Shown in pieces: positions 26,513-38,816 of a stretch of DNA of 64,000 nucleotides. The notes beneath the pieces are model-generated. The model saw nothing but the letters and a program-made list of their open reading frames with translations. It was not told where the DNA came from and made no database searches. Position 1 is the first letter of the stretch. Each line of letters starts with the position of its first letter. The DNA comes from Mermis nigrescens (taxonomy: Eukaryota; Nematoda; Enoplea; Mermithida; Mermithidae): positions 7,579,802-7,643,801 of the forward strand of contig JAVLUZ010000340.1 in NCBI GenBank assembly GCA_036768485.1, in the 5' to 3' direction. A program made the position numbers and the translations under genes.

Positions 26513-27857
26513 AATCAAAATGCGAAAAAAACCTGTTTTTGTGCCAATTTTACACCTCAGATTTCGAACTTAACACCCTTATAAACAACAGAATATTATG
26601 TTTTTTTGAACGCGGCTTGCTTCGACGTGTAGCTCTTCGAAGTTACTTTATTTATATTTTATTCAATAAATCCCAACTCATGACCGTAAAACTTGGCAGA
26701 GAAATCTGTTTTTAACTCATCCACTAGAGTGTAAAGTTTAAACCTCTGTTACTAACTGCGTATTGATTGTAGAAAAGTTTGCTGGTAAGCACAAGACAGC
26801 CCTTGATCCGTAGTACAAATTTGTCAGAAAAAATTTCCTAAAACTCATAAGCGGAGTTGTTCGCAGACATAAACAAGTCGAAACCTCGACCAAAATGTGC
26901 CTTTTCATCTTCAGATTTTCGCACTCTTTACACTCCCATTCGAGAACTGAGGCGAAATTCAAAAAACAAAAAACTGTGTGATCTGCAGAACCTAAATATA
27001 TGAATAAATCAAATGAAGTGCATGGTTTCGCTAAAAGAATTAAAAAATGAAGAAAGTTAGTATCCGGAAGACTTGAACCCATTATTCTTTTTTCAAATCC
27101 ACATGCGAGAACGGATACGTCAGCCATTGCACCAACTCAGCTCGCAGACAAGATTTCAGCTTGATTATACATACTATATTGAGAAATATTCATCATTCTA
27201 CTGAAGTTTAAGAATAGAGCGTTAACGATAATAAAAATAATTGTTTATTAAAGACGAGTCAGAAAGCTCTGAAATAAGAAAAATCTGAGTCTACTAAGTG
27301 GAGAATATGGAAGGAAAAAATATTTTTTTGTCCCAGACTCTTTACAGTAAACCGCCTCTAAATTTGAAAATATTACTTAAAAAAATGAAAAAAGGCTCCC
27401 CTACTCGTAGATTTTATAACCGTCTACCTTTTGAAACCAATCAGACAGCATAGAAAGTAAAACTGAGTTAGATATGCTTGTGCACATGAAGACAGTAAAA
27501 AAACCGTCTAATTTATACACTCCTGTGCAACAACTAATGAGTACATATGAAGAAATTTAAGACCAGATTCGTAAACTACTAATCAGGGAAAACATTTTTT
27601 TTAAATTGGCCCTCCGCCGATCATTTGAATTTTCGGAGTAAACTTTACATACTCACGACTAGCTCGGTATTGAGTGTAAACAAAAAAAGGTATCTAAGTT
27701 TTTTATTATCTACCTATTAAAAAAACCGCACCTCCCACATGTGTGCCTTGTTGCTGTGAGGAGGGGGCAAAAATTTCGCACTCGCTGTGATAAATATATA
27801 AGAAAAAAGTTATTGCCAAGTATATCATAGGTGGCGCGATAGCGCTACCTATGATGT

Positions 27858-28592
27858 ATCTATTTATTCATCATGTTAATTATGATAGGCATTAATCAAT
27901 TCGTTTTGTTTAAGTCATAAGCTGGTAAAAAAGTGTTTAATGTTGAAAATCGGCTCGCTATATTTGTTTTTTCTTGCATTTAACTATGGTTTAGTTTTCA
28001 AACAGTCGTTGTGACTCATTTTCACTTGCTTTAATTAGTTTCTACTAATTTTTTACTTATTTTTATTCGATTTCACACATTTCTGTTAATTTGATTTATT
28101 TCATCAATTTTTTGCAAATTTCACATGTCTCATAATTTTAAGCTCCTGATACCCTAAGTTTCTGGAATATATTCGTATTAAGTAATAAATGTGGCGCTTC
28201 CGACGCAAATTAATTTTCACTACTTTTTTACTATATTTTTTATTGATTTCTAAGGCGTGAGTAATCGAAGTAACTCGATATCTCTCATTGTTCTGATTAA
28301 CTTTCATTAGAATTAATGTTGTTTGATGTTTGAATGATTTAATTTTATTTTTGATTTAAAATATATTTTGAATTTTTTTAATTAGTAAATTTTTTGTATC
28401 GCTGTTCTTGGTTTTTGTTATCATTGTCACTTGCGTTTTGACCTTTTTTTCTATTTTCTTTCTTTCAGCTATTTTTCTTTGTTTTGGTATTTCCATTCTG
28501 TTTTTCTTCCATTCTCTGCGTTATTCTCTTTACACTTGTTTCTAATGCTTTTTGTTTTTTTTTAATTTTGTTCACATGACCTTTTGCTCATC
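27858..28592. other. Intron L sequence, nothing recognised
   Basis: T-rich, AT-rich, no exon or repeat boundary identified. Confidence 0.5.
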
Positions 28593-29700
28593 TACTATAT
28601 ATTTGTGAAAGTGTGTTTGTATGTCCGGGGTTGGCTCCGGCCCCATAACACTCGGTGGGCTGACGTTTTAGCCCGAGCTCGGCCTACCGGCTGGGGGTGT
28701 ACTAGCGACATTTTAAATTTCACCAAACCCACCTATGCACCCTGTACAGGGGTGTAGCGGGAGGAGTCCCTATGCTTAAGCATGGCTGATTTTGGGACAT
28801 GGCCCGATTTTTGGCCAAATTTCGAAAATCGGAATATATTCAGTTTACACTATTTTCGGGTTACGGTATTTTTGCCTCTGCATGCAATATAACATAGGAT
28901 CGGACGTAATATAGCCTACATAATGCTACAGGATTGGCAATGCTATGCGGCACAATGATGTGAAATAAGATACCCTGTCTGTGCCATAACATGCAAGGAT
29001 ATAAGATAGGATATACCCTCTGCTATAACATATGGGTGATATAAGATATCAGGTGATATATAACACCCTTTGCTACGACAAACAAAAAATGTTTAAAACA
29101 TCCAAAATATGGTAGAAAATCTTCCAAAACATCTCAAAAACGTCAAAAATATGGTTTCGACCAAAAAAATTTCCAGAACATTCCAAAACATCAAAAATAT
29201 CATTTTGGCTAAAGAATTTTTCAAAATCATTCGGTAACGTCAAAAATATGGATTTGATCGAAAAAATGTACAAGGGTGAAGCGGGAGGCGTCCCTATGCG
29301 TCCCCATGGCCGATTTTTTCGCCAAATTTCGAAAATCGATACAAAAAATTCTTAAAACATATGTTGTGGCCAAAAATTTTTCCCAAAACATCAAAAATAT
29401 GGGTTTGGCCTGAACAATTAAACAATTTCCAGAACATCCTAAAACATCAAAAATATGATTTTGGCTAAAGAATTTCAAAAACCATTCTGTAACGTCAAAA
29501 ATATGGGTTTGATCAAAAAAAGGTTTTACAAAAAGACATTTAAAAAAATCAAAAAAATAAAATATGGTTTTTACCAACAATTTTTTTTACAAATATCCCA
29601 AAAATATCAAAAGTCCCGAAAAAGAAAGGATACAAGAGACATCTTAATTCCGTATAACTATCAGGCCCAAGTTCAGCCCGGGCAACGCCGGGTAGCTAAA
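28593..29700 (+). mobile_element. Helentron-like non-autonomous element (HINE type)
   Basis: The left end TACTATATATTTGTGAAAGT followed by GTGTTTGTATGTCCGG is the classic Helentron start. The right end carries the hairpin AGCCCGGGCAACGCCGGGTA, then GCTAA, as in Helentron 3' ends. Inside are ~65-bp repeats with CAAAAATATGG and a direct repeat of GGGAGGCGTCCCTATGC (28765, 29281). No Rep/helicase frame, so it depends on a partner. Confidence 0.68.
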
Positions 29701-30598
29701 CCAGTTTAAATATAGACTTGAAAAAATGTTGTTCTTATGCCTCAAATTATTTTTTTTGTAATTTTACAACTTGCTTTTCCATTTTAATAAATAAATAGAC
29801 ATTTTGCTCGATCTACCCAACAATCACTTGAATTCTGGAAATCATAAAAATTTCACATGTCGAAAAAGTGCCGTAAAATTAATGTTAAGGGCAAAAAGGT
29901 TGTTTTCCGTCATATTTGGTCGAGCTCTATTCATTCGCATCAAAAAATCGCTAAAAACGAAAAAAATTCGGAAATCTATGGCCTTTGGAACTTTGAAGCT
30001 GGGCTGATTTCTTGGGGTATGTATATATCTTCAGACTCACTCCCCTCGTTTCTTTCATGTAACAGGAAGAATGGGATTCTCCACCCTAAGTTGATCGTCC
30101 ACGTAGAGTTGAAAATTTTCTAATCATCTAGATGTTTGGCAAAAACCTGCGTTTTCTGGCCATTTGTGGGTGTTTTTTGCCATTTTTAGACAAAAATCAA
30201 AGTCATTCACCCAAGGAACGACCGGGCGCCCGGTCCCGGCCGGGCCTAGCAAGCCCGGTCCCGGTCCCGGTCTCAAAACGGCCGGGCCTGGGCCGGGCCT
30301 TGTAGACTATGCAAAACACTCAACTCACTTAACTTAGAGAAGCGTGTAATGCCGTACACGCGTAAATAATTTGAACTTTTGTAGCTCACGAATCAGTAGG
30401 CACTGCCTGTGTATCCATTTTGCACTTAATTTGGACTGATGCAACTCGTAATATTCGTGTGTCACCAGCTTAAGCCCAATCTCATTCATATCTCGACGCG
30501 TGAACCTTATGTTATCCATTTATGCGCATTAAAACTGTGCATGAAATAGAATTTTTTAAAATACCGATATATCGACTTTTCCGCACATTATGGAAATG

Positions 30599-31681
30599 CA
30601 GGGGCGGATTTAAGAGATAGTGGGAAGGGAGCGGCCGCCCTCCATTGGCCAAAAATATTTGGCGAGTTCAAGAGTGGATATGCGATTTGAAATGATTTTT
30701 GGCCGTCAGTGACCATAATTTCTCAAATTTTTCCGGCTCTACGCGCCGGATGATACCTATTAATGACATTTATTTATTTTCTTGGCGACCTGGAAGCCAT
30801 TTTCAGTTCATGTAGGTTTCAAAACAATTTTAACAGCAGAAACAGCTATTTTTGCTTAGTTTTCTTCTGTTTTCGATTAAAAATTTCGATGTTTCGAATC
30901 AAATGCTATAAATACAAGAAATCAAGCAGTAAATCATGCTTCTAGACACGATTTTTTTCGTATTCGGCAAAGATTTTTTCCAGATGTACATATACTTTTC
31001 CGGACCGTCTTTGCACATGTACAAAGATTTTCAGGAACACAAAAATTGCAAAAACCGTTCAAAATTCGAAGAAATTTTCGGCGCTTCGTGCCGAAATGAG
31101 TGATTGTGTGTTCTATATATCTTTATAATGGCAGAAATTGCATTTTAAAAGGAAAATGTCACATTTTTTGCGCTTCGCGCCGTTTTACGACGATTCTTAG
31201 TGATTTTGCCCTTTGAGACCCAGAAATTAGCTAAACTATATTCAATATTAAAAGTCGAACAACTCTGTTTTTACCGCACTAAAAGCGCTACTGTACCATA
31301 ATATAGTACCTAAAAATTTGTGTGTACAAAATGTACAATGACTTTTGGGGCCGATCTTTGTACATGTACAAAGGGACCTTGTACAAAAAAACACTGCTTC
31401 TAGACGTCTATCCGCTTTAATTTCACAAATTTTCCAACGCTTCGCGCCACATTTTTATTAAAGTCAAAGAAAGTTGATGATTTTCTCGCACAAAATTGTC
31501 GAAAATTTCAAAATTTTTAGGAAAAACATTGCGTCAAAAGTGATTTTATATTAAAGTATACAATGTAAAACACCGAAAAAACGCTAATTCGCGCCTTAAG
31601 GACAAATTTTTGGACCCACTTTTGACTGTTTTTGGAAGAAGTTGGGATACCGCCCCTTAGAAAATCCTATATCCACCACTG
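30599..31681. mobile_element. 1.08-kb hAT-type element nested inside 30213-32468
   Basis: Starts CAGGGGCGGATTTAAG and ends ATATCCACCACTG. It is flanked by the exact duplication TGGAAATG (30591-30598 and 31682-31689). Belongs to the CAGTGGCGGATCC group. Confidence 0.88.
30947..31396. mobile_element. 450-bp hAT-type MITE, innermost of three
   Basis: Starts CACGATTTTTTTCGTATTC and ends GTACAAAAAAACACTG. It has the exact duplication CTTCTAGA (30939-30946 and 31397-31404). Carries CTTTGTACATGTACAAAG and GGCGCTTCG hairpins. Its clean TSD makes it the reference copy for this family. Confidence 0.88.
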
Positions 31682-32782
31682 TGGAAATGATATATGTATT
31701 CAAAAAACAATAGCATTATTGTTGTTATACTAACTACTTGACTATGCTTATGTGCGATTAGAGTGTGTAACCGTCACAATTCAACATAAAGGGACATTGG
31801 TATGAATATTAATTTATACAAAAAGTGTAAAGATTTCTTTTGTTCTCTACGTGACAGTGCGCTAATAATAGCTTGCTCAAGAGAACTCGAGTCTTGTCTT
31901 AAAAAATTCTGTCGAAGAAAAAAGCAGTTTTGTCAGCAACCTATGTACCTGTGACTATTCCTTTGTAGCCTTAGCTAATTTCATTCTACTTAAGCAAAAA
32001 TTTACTCGAGAACTCGTCCCCTCTTGTTTAAGCAACTAAATACAATCTTATATTATTCCACTCAAATGATAAGCCACTATTTTGTGACTGCGTGTTCTTA
32101 TTTGCTAAGATCGATGTCTTATGCAATTAACTTCTTGTTTAAATCAATTATGTCCATTCCGCTGTATTTTTGCTTCTTCTGCATCACTCTGACCTATTGA
32201 TTTTTCGTAACGTATGCAGCAAATTGTTGTTCTTAAAATATGGTTTCCATGCTATTGGTTACAAAACGTTCAGTTTAAGACCCTGATTATGTCTCTGAAT
32301 AAAGGATTTTTTGATGCCTCAGTGTGCAAATGTATGAATCAATTTATGCCTACACCATGCAAGGCCTACCTATTATTTATATAACAAGGCCCGGTCCCGG
32401 TCCCGGTCCCGGCCTCAAAAGCCCGGTCGGTCCCGGTCCCGGCCAAATTTTGGGCCCGGTCGTTCGCTGTTCACCCCCTATCGCTCCCTCCCCTAAAATA
32501 TTCGGGCAACCCACCAAGCATGTATAGCATGGGAATTTTGTGAGAATCAGGCCCAAAAAGTTTTTAAAAAGCGCCTATTTTGGGCTAAAAACGGTGTTTA
32601 CGCGTCGAAATAATTTTTTCAATATTTCAGACAAGAATCGTTCTTCTAAATTCATAACAACAAGACGAATCACGAAAAAATTCAAAAAATTTTAATGAAT
32701 ATAACAAAATATAGTAAAAAAATGTGTATATGGCGCTAAGCACTTGAAATTTTAGAATTTTGACCCAAAAATGGGTTTAAAC

Positions 32783-33062
32783 CATAGGTGGGCGCCACCA
32801 AAGTTCTGGAGGGGGTGCGAAATTTTTTCAATGATCTCAAAATGGCCTTAAAAATTGTGGTATGGCGGAAGAAACAGGATTCTTTTACGTTTGTGATCGA
32901 GAAATATCCATTGGAATCAAAAAATTGGGAAAAGACAAAAAAAACTCAAAAATTGAAATTTCAAAAATTGAAAACAATTTTCTCCTGGTTTCTGGAGAGA
33001 GGGGTATTTCGGCGCATGGGCGTGAATACCCTTCCACCCCGAACCCCCCACGCTTAGGTATG
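32783..33062. mobile_element. 280-bp hAT-type MITE, CATAGGTGGGC family
   Basis: Starts CATAGGTGGGCGCCACC and ends CACGCTTAGGTATG. It has the exact duplication GTTTAAAC (32775-32782 and 33063-33070). Confidence 0.88.
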
Positions 33063-33070
33063 GTTTAAAC

Positions 33071-33893
33071 GCTTAAAAGGCACGCTTTTTATATTTTTTT
33101 TTACAAAAACTCGACAATTTCTGATAGAATCGCAGCCATTTTGTTTGTATTCATCACTTGTTCTGGGGGTCAATTACCCCAACCCTCGCTTAAGAACACC
33201 TAAGCCCCCAGCCAAACATGGTCTTCCCCATAGAATCAGAAAATTTTCGACCCCCTCCCTCCTCAATTTGTTGCAAACCTAGCGTTTTTTATCATTTTTA
33301 GGTATTTTTCACAATTTTGGGCCAATAACATGAACCCCTGAAAATAGTCGGAGACCCCCACCCAAAATTTCGAGCCTCTCAATGCCTCGGAATGGAGGGA
33401 GGGTTCCCTGGCCATTCTTAGGGAGGGTGAGGGGTAAATGACCTACAATGTTTGCCCAAAAGTAGCAAAAAGGCACCTAAAAGCGTTCAGAAAACGCGAG
33501 TCTTTTTCCAAAAATTCCATAAATCGGGGGGAGGGGATCAAAAATTTTCTGACTGTTGGGTGATGGAATAACTTTTAGAGGGGATCCCCGATCCCCTGTC
33601 ACACATCTGCATATATAACTCGAACCCATCTTATGTAATTATTTTATATGTCCATATATGCACTTTGCGTATTTTCGCTTTTCGGACGATTTTTATATTT
33701 GACGATTTTTCCGATTTGCTTTGCTTTGTTTTATATACCTATGTACCTACTACTTTAATGTTATACTGTATTGTTTTTCTCCCCACACCTTTATTTAAAA
33801 ATCGATTTAATGTTTTTTTTTCAAATTGATTTATCTAATTTTTCGGCATTTTTTATTCTACTCAATTTTTGGAACATTTAATTTAATATGTAG
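33071..33893. other. 3' end of intron L
   Basis: C-rich decayed repeat at 33180-33610 of the GGGGATCCCCGATCCCC type, then unique AT-rich sequence up to the exon M acceptor. Confidence 0.5.
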
Positions 33894-34023
33894 GCCAAGT
33901 TAGCCGGATTTTACGATCCGTGTTATGGTCAAGAAAAATGTTTATACGTCAAATACGAATATCGCGGCGTATTGCATAAAGTGGTCGTAAAAGACGAGGA
34001 TGCGGTTAAACTACCTATGAATT
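33894..34023 (+). CDS. DNAJC11: DNAJC11 exon M: conserved C-terminal core
   Basis: After atttaatatgtag it reads AKLAGFYDPCYGQEKCLYVK and YEYRGVLHKVVVKDEDAVKL PMN, matching the most conserved DNAJC11 block (GFYDPC...YQFRGVLHQVMVLD). Ends in phase 1 at gtacgt. Confidence 0.97.
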
Positions 34024-34880
34024 GTACGTTATGTTCATTATTATTAATTTATTAGTTTAATTAATAATGGAATAATTTATTAATCTAATTTGGGTTATAC
34101 ATGCGAGATTTTTTGGGTTTACACTCTAGTTTACTGAAGTATGAGAATTGTATAATGAATTTCTTATTATTTACACACAGCTTAGTGTAATACGGATCCG
34201 AGCACAAAATCTTACGTACGCTGTACAATAGTAAGCCACGTAAATAATAAATAATGAATTATGAACTATTAAAATAATAAACAGTAATGAATAATGAAAT
34301 ATTAAAATAATAAATAGTAAGTGATAGAAAAGTAAATAATAAATACAAAATATACTACTAAATTCTTGACTTACATATGCATAGGCAAGTTTGCTTTTCG
34401 GCCAGGGTTTGGGGTAGATGGCTCATTTTCGGCTAAAATTGGCAGAAAAAAGCACCTAAAGTGGCCGAAAACGCACGTTTCGGATCCTTCCAAAGTCCGG
34501 GATTGTTCAGCCCTCCCAACTTTTGTCAAGCGTTTTTATTCTTTTGCCAGTTTCGGCTGAAAATTCGTGGCTACCTACCCCCCCCCAAGCTACCCTGAAA
34601 ATTGCCGGCCAACCCCTCCCAAAATTGTTATCCGTTAGGGTACTCCAATAATTTCGTCTTCAAATATTTTTCCTTGATGTCGGGATTTTTTCAATGGATT
34701 GAAATAGATGATGTGTCTTTTTCCTTTTTTATTATGGTTTTTGAAATTTTCAATCGTTTTCTTCATTATTATGATGTACTGTCTTTTTTACATATTGTTA
34801 CTTCTTTTGTTTCTTCCTAATACACATTTGGTTGTTATTTTACGTTCTATCGTATGTAAGTTTTTGGCTTTTAATATGCT

Positions 34881-35045
34881 CAGGCACGTATGTAGCTGGC
34901 CCTCCTATTTTGGGGGGACCAACACCAATTTTAGGGGGTCTCAGCCAAAAATAGCACAAAATAACGTGTAAAAAGTCCTATTTTTCGGTTTTTTTCGAAT
35001 TTTGGGGGTCCGGACCCCCCAATCCTCCTCACAGCTACGTGCCTG
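34881..35045. mobile_element. 165-bp hAT-type MITE, CAGGCACGTA family
   Basis: Starts CAGGCACGTATGTAGCTGG and ends CAGCTACGTGCCTG. It has the exact duplication AATATGCT (34873-34880 and 35046-35053). Confidence 0.9.
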
Positions 35046-35364
35046 AATATGCTCAGCATTCCACCTCGCTCAATCTTTTGTTTCTTATATTATCTTTTTA
35101 GTTTTTGTTTCGCCCTCTATCTCCCAATTTTATATTTTCTAACTTTTTTCCTTTTATTTGACTCAAGTGTATTTTTTACGCCCTTATCGTTTCATGATCT
35201 CAATTTTACTTTTATCCGACTTTATTCATTTTATTATTTTTTGTGTATTAATTTCTAAGTTGTCGTGTGATTTTGTTGCACGCTAAAAAATCAATTTTAA
35301 TTTTATTTGCTGGTATTTATTCTCCGTTTTCTGGAGTTATTAATTTTTTCATATCCGTTCAGAT

Positions 35365-35763
35365 CATACATGCACAGCATGGGAATTTGGGGAGGGCTGA
35401 AATAATGAAGTGCCTTTTTGAGTCCAAACTGGTAGGTACGCGTCAAAAACATCGTTTTTAAGCGTTTCTGTCGTTGCTCTATCTTTCTAGAGCATAAAAA
35501 TATTAACAAATCAGGGAAAAGGATTTAAAACATGGAACAAATTACACAAATTATAGTCAAAACGTGAGTATAATGGCGCGAAGCGCCGAAATTTTAGCAC
35601 TTTTGAGCAAATATATAGCTAAAAACGTTCTAAGAACATCTTTTCTACAAATTTTCAGAAAATTTTGGGAACTTCCAGAAAAACACCAATTCTCGGGGTT
35701 ATAAAAAATTTTTCTGGGGGTTGGGTTGAATACCCGCCAAACTCCTCCTCAAGATCATGTATG
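35365..35763. mobile_element. 399-bp hAT-type MITE, CATACATGCACAGCATGGG family
   Basis: Starts CATACATGCACAGCATGGG and ends AAGATCATGTATG. It has the exact duplication GTTCAGAT (35357-35364 and 35764-35771). Carries GGCGCGAAGCGCC at about 35576. Copies: 45233, 46232 and fragments at 15390, 44560, 46630 and 60000. Confidence 0.9.
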
Positions 35764-35917
35764 GTTCAGATATTTCCTCGCCTGAAACTGATGATATGAC
35801 ATTACGGCTCATTTCATTCATTGGTATTAAGTTCCTATTATTCTTTTTGAAATCTTTCTACGTACATGTATCTGTTCTATCCTTCAATCTCACTTTTAGA
35901 GTTATTTTACACTGTTA

Positions 35918-36670
35918 TACAGGGTAGCCCAAAAAGCACGACGTAGTTTCGCGTCATATCTCAAGAACCAAGCTAGTTAGCATTTGAAATTTTTCTCATC
36001 TGGCTGGCAAAACGGTGTACAGTTAGAGTATATATTTTTAAATCGCTATAAAAACCCGTTCGGTAGATGTTGCACATTAGTTAAGAGTAGTTGTTTTTAA
36101 AAAAACCAAGAAATTCCATAGTGCATGTTAACACTTATGCGGACAAAGTCACTGCTATTTGTGTTTATAGTACCAATACTATCTGAAACGAACGAAACTC
36201 TGTGTGAGCATGTTAATCTAGCCGGAATACTTGCTATTTTAGAGTCTGTTGAGGAGCTTGGTAGGGAAAAATTGGATTAAACTGAAAATTTAATCCATTA
36301 CGAGTTTTCGCGGCGTTTTTACCCCGTTACGGGTAGCTTAACAAGTCTTCGTTGCAATGGAGCTCGTGTGAAACTTTTTTTGACTCTTGAATTTAGTCAC
36401 TCAAAAAAGAACAAATGAACGAGTGAATACATAAATGGGGCAAGAAAGGAGATTCGCAATGAGGCTCTTAATCGAATATGCATTATTATTCCCAAATAAG
36501 CACTTTTGACAAATTTAAAGCACTATTTATACTGGATTAAGTACAATCGGAAGATTCTGCATATGCCTTACGGACCTTTTTTATCTGTTTTCTTTAATTT
36601 AGCTGCCTGGCTGCTTTGGTTCTCGAGCTGTGGCATAAAACTGAGTCGCGGATTTTTTGACACTCCTGTA
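35918..36670. mobile_element. Possible mariner-like non-autonomous element
   Basis: Left TACAGGGTAGCCCAAAAAGC, right (inverted) TACAGGAGTGTCAAAAAATC, both bounded by TA. The ends resemble mariner-type CAGGGTGTCCCAAAA termini. No transposase frame. Confidence 0.45.
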
Positions 36671-36950
36671 TTTCTTTGCTACCTTCCTCCAGTATGCTAA
36701 ACATGCTTCTACTTTGCACTACTGCAGCAAATCTTCACTGTTACTCGTATGTTCCTTTGTTGTTCTAAATGTACTTCTATTTCGCACTGTCAAATTTGCA
36801 TATGCTTTGACACTCATATGCTTTTTCTATTTTACGCCTTTTTGATCCATTTACATTTCTACTTTAATACTCTTAATTTTAATTTTCAATCAGCTCCAAC
36901 GCTTTTCCATCTACGCTTCTTATTGTTGTTTATTTTTGGATAAATTTTAG

Positions 36951-37021
36951 CTCACAGAGCCGCGACGGCTTCGAACGCCGAAACTTCAGGATTCGACGAG
37001 GCAACGAGCGGATACGATTGA
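36951..37021 (+). CDS. DNAJC11: DNAJC11 last exon (N) with stop
   Basis: After ggataaattttag two bases complete a Ser codon. It reads SHRAATASNAETSGFDEATS GYD and TGA at 37019-37021. The family ends in the same place (QSHRIDTDG in human); this protein has a somewhat longer acidic tail. Confidence 0.93.
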
Positions 37022-37534
37022 AATTTCTGATCTTCGCTTTTCGCTAGTTTGTTGCTTCCTTGTCACACATTTTTTTAAGAAAAGCCAAACAGCAAACGCA
37101 ATCCCTTAATTTTGCGTATACGAGAAACGAGGTTGGTGGTTTTCACCACGTATGATCTAGCAGAATTGTTTCCCCACTCCAGAAAGGTTTTTACTCTAAT
37201 GCTTAGAATTCGCATTTCCTGAAAAATCCACAGAAAAGTTGGAGGCATGAAAGACGAATGGGAAATAGAAGGTTGAAAAATGAGGGGTACGTAGCGCTAA
37301 TCAGACGGCTGTCCACTCGGCCATAAATTAAGCCGAAAGGAAAATCGGGCGTAGTATGTACATAATGTAGTATGGGGGTCGCACACGCATGGTACCGCTA
37401 TTTTATAACGTGGGGACAGGCCGCCTATCTTTTGTACATGGGGTACCTATTTTTAAGCTGCTTGTTGGGACGTTTAATGCATAATAGACTGAAACATCAT
37501 GACTATAATAAACAGACACAATAAGGTAGTAATA

Positions 37535-37735
37535 TCGCATATTAGCGAAGCAGCGTTTGACGCAATCGTAATATCACGCATTGGCGAAGCAGTGTGACGC
37601 ATATCGCGCATTGACGAAGCAATTTTTTGCAGCTGGCGGCTCTCTTTAATGTCCGCGCATTGGCAGCCTGTTTGAAATTTATAATAAGCGCATTGGCGAA
37701 GCATTTTTATGATATAAATTTATCGGCGCATTTTG
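37535..37735. repeat. Degenerate GCGCATTGGCGAAGCA repeat, about six units
   Basis: Variants of CGCATTGGCGAAGCAG at about 37540, 37573, 37607, 37655, 37687 and 37725. Confidence 0.75.
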
Positions 37736-38114
37736 TTGACTAGCAAAGCAGTATTTTTACCGATAGGATTAACAGTAGTAAAACGTGTTAGCCTGACCCG
37801 CAACGTTATAACATTCCCCTGTGTTACATATAAGATAGGCAGCTCTTGAACAAAAGCATATACAGTGCTTAAGTATAGTTAAAATGTCAAGCGTGTATTA
37901 CGATATATACCTGTGTTGAAGTATAGACATGTGTTATGACCAGCATTAGTATGAGAATGACTCTAGGGTTATAAGGGGGAACATGTCACGTGTGTATGGG
38001 GTCCATCCTCTCCCCAGCCCCGTTGTGCCTAGCCATTTTTTCGGGTTGAAAAGAAAGGTAAGACTGCTGCTCTTCCAACACATCAACATGTTTAACACAC
38101 TTCGGTGATAAGAA

Positions 38115-38345
38115 TAACTGATACTTCTGGGACAGGGTTCCGCTCTTCCTACCCCTGTACACGCTTGAGTGATCATTATGGGGCAGGGGTGTGCTCTTCC
38201 TACCCTTGTACACAGTTGTGTTATCCCCTGTACCTGTGTAGTTCAGTGACAAGAATTAAGATAAATTGATAAATCTGAGGCAGGGGTCCGCTCTTCCTAC
38301 CCCTGTGTACACAGTTGTGTGTATCCCGTGTACACAGTGTGTAAG
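38115..38345. repeat. Three units of a GCTCTTCCTACCCCTGTACA repeat
   Basis: GGCAGGGGT(G)CGCTCTTCC-like sequence followed by TACCC(C/T)TGTACAC at about 38139, 38190 and 38285. Confidence 0.8.
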
Positions 38346-38816
38346 CCATTCTGGGTTCACTGTTAAAAATAATCTGTTCTATCTAAGCGAACAATTAGCG
38401 TGTAACTGGCTGCCACTAAAAGTTAGTATTATGATGACACGAAAATTTCGCTTTGATCGAATATGAAAATTAATTTCACACGACACTAAAATTTAGTTTT
38501 GATATAACATGAAAATTTTTGTGCTGTCGTTTGCTTCTAGAATACCTACATGAAAATTTTTCCATTGTACGCTAAAAATAGGTTTGATCGATGCACATGC
38601 ACATACGAGTATAATGAAGGCGAGATACATTTATTGATTTCAGAAGGACTATGATACACGTAAAATGTTGAAAACATAATACGACGCAGACTGCAACGCT
38701 TACTAAAGGTGAAAAGAAAACGAGATACAAAACAGTTGATTGGTAAGAAAAAGTTTTTAACAATAGGCACAAAGATAGGCACAACGAAATTCGTACGTAT
38801 ATAAGCTATTAAAGCA

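Larger units (their letters stand above)
23292..27855. mobile_element. 4.5-kb non-coding TIR element with hairpin ends
   Basis: The left end ATCATAGGAAGCGCGTTAGC and the right end (read inverted) ATCATAGGTAGCGCTATCGC are each followed by matching GGTGCGGTTTTTTTAA and AGATAATAAAAAA stretches, giving inverted ends of about 120 bases. Each end is itself a hairpin (ATCATAGG...CCTAT). The interior lacks convincing reading frames and is rich in TTTACAC/GTGTAAA motifs. It has received a later TIR element (25712) and a (TA)n tract. I do not recognise the superfamily. Confidence 0.6.
30213..32468. mobile_element. 2.25-kb hAT-type element with GAACGACCGGGC ends
   Basis: Ends AAGGAACGACCGGGC and GCCCGGTCGTTCGCT. 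Flanks ATTCACCC and GTTCACCC agree at 7 of 8 bases. Both subterminal regions have repeated CCCGGTCCCGGT blocks. It contains a second element (30599-31681), which contains a third (30947-31396). No transposase frame remains. Confidence 0.72.
37022..38808. other. 3' UTR and intergenic sequence with short degenerate repeats
   Basis: Holds the DNAJC11 3' UTR (an AATAAA at 37507-37512 is one possible signal), a GCGCATTGGCGAAGCA-type degenerate repeat (37535-37735) and a GCTCTTCCTACCCCTGTACA repeat (38115-38345). Confidence 0.5.

Noticed and set aside
26738..27127. 129-residue minus-strand open frame
   Set aside because: No recognisable domain, low-complexity surroundings, inside a non-coding element, and overlapping a tRNA-like segment.
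37535..37735. CRISPR-like repeat array
   Set aside because: The units are degenerate and unevenly spaced, and the genome is eukaryotic.
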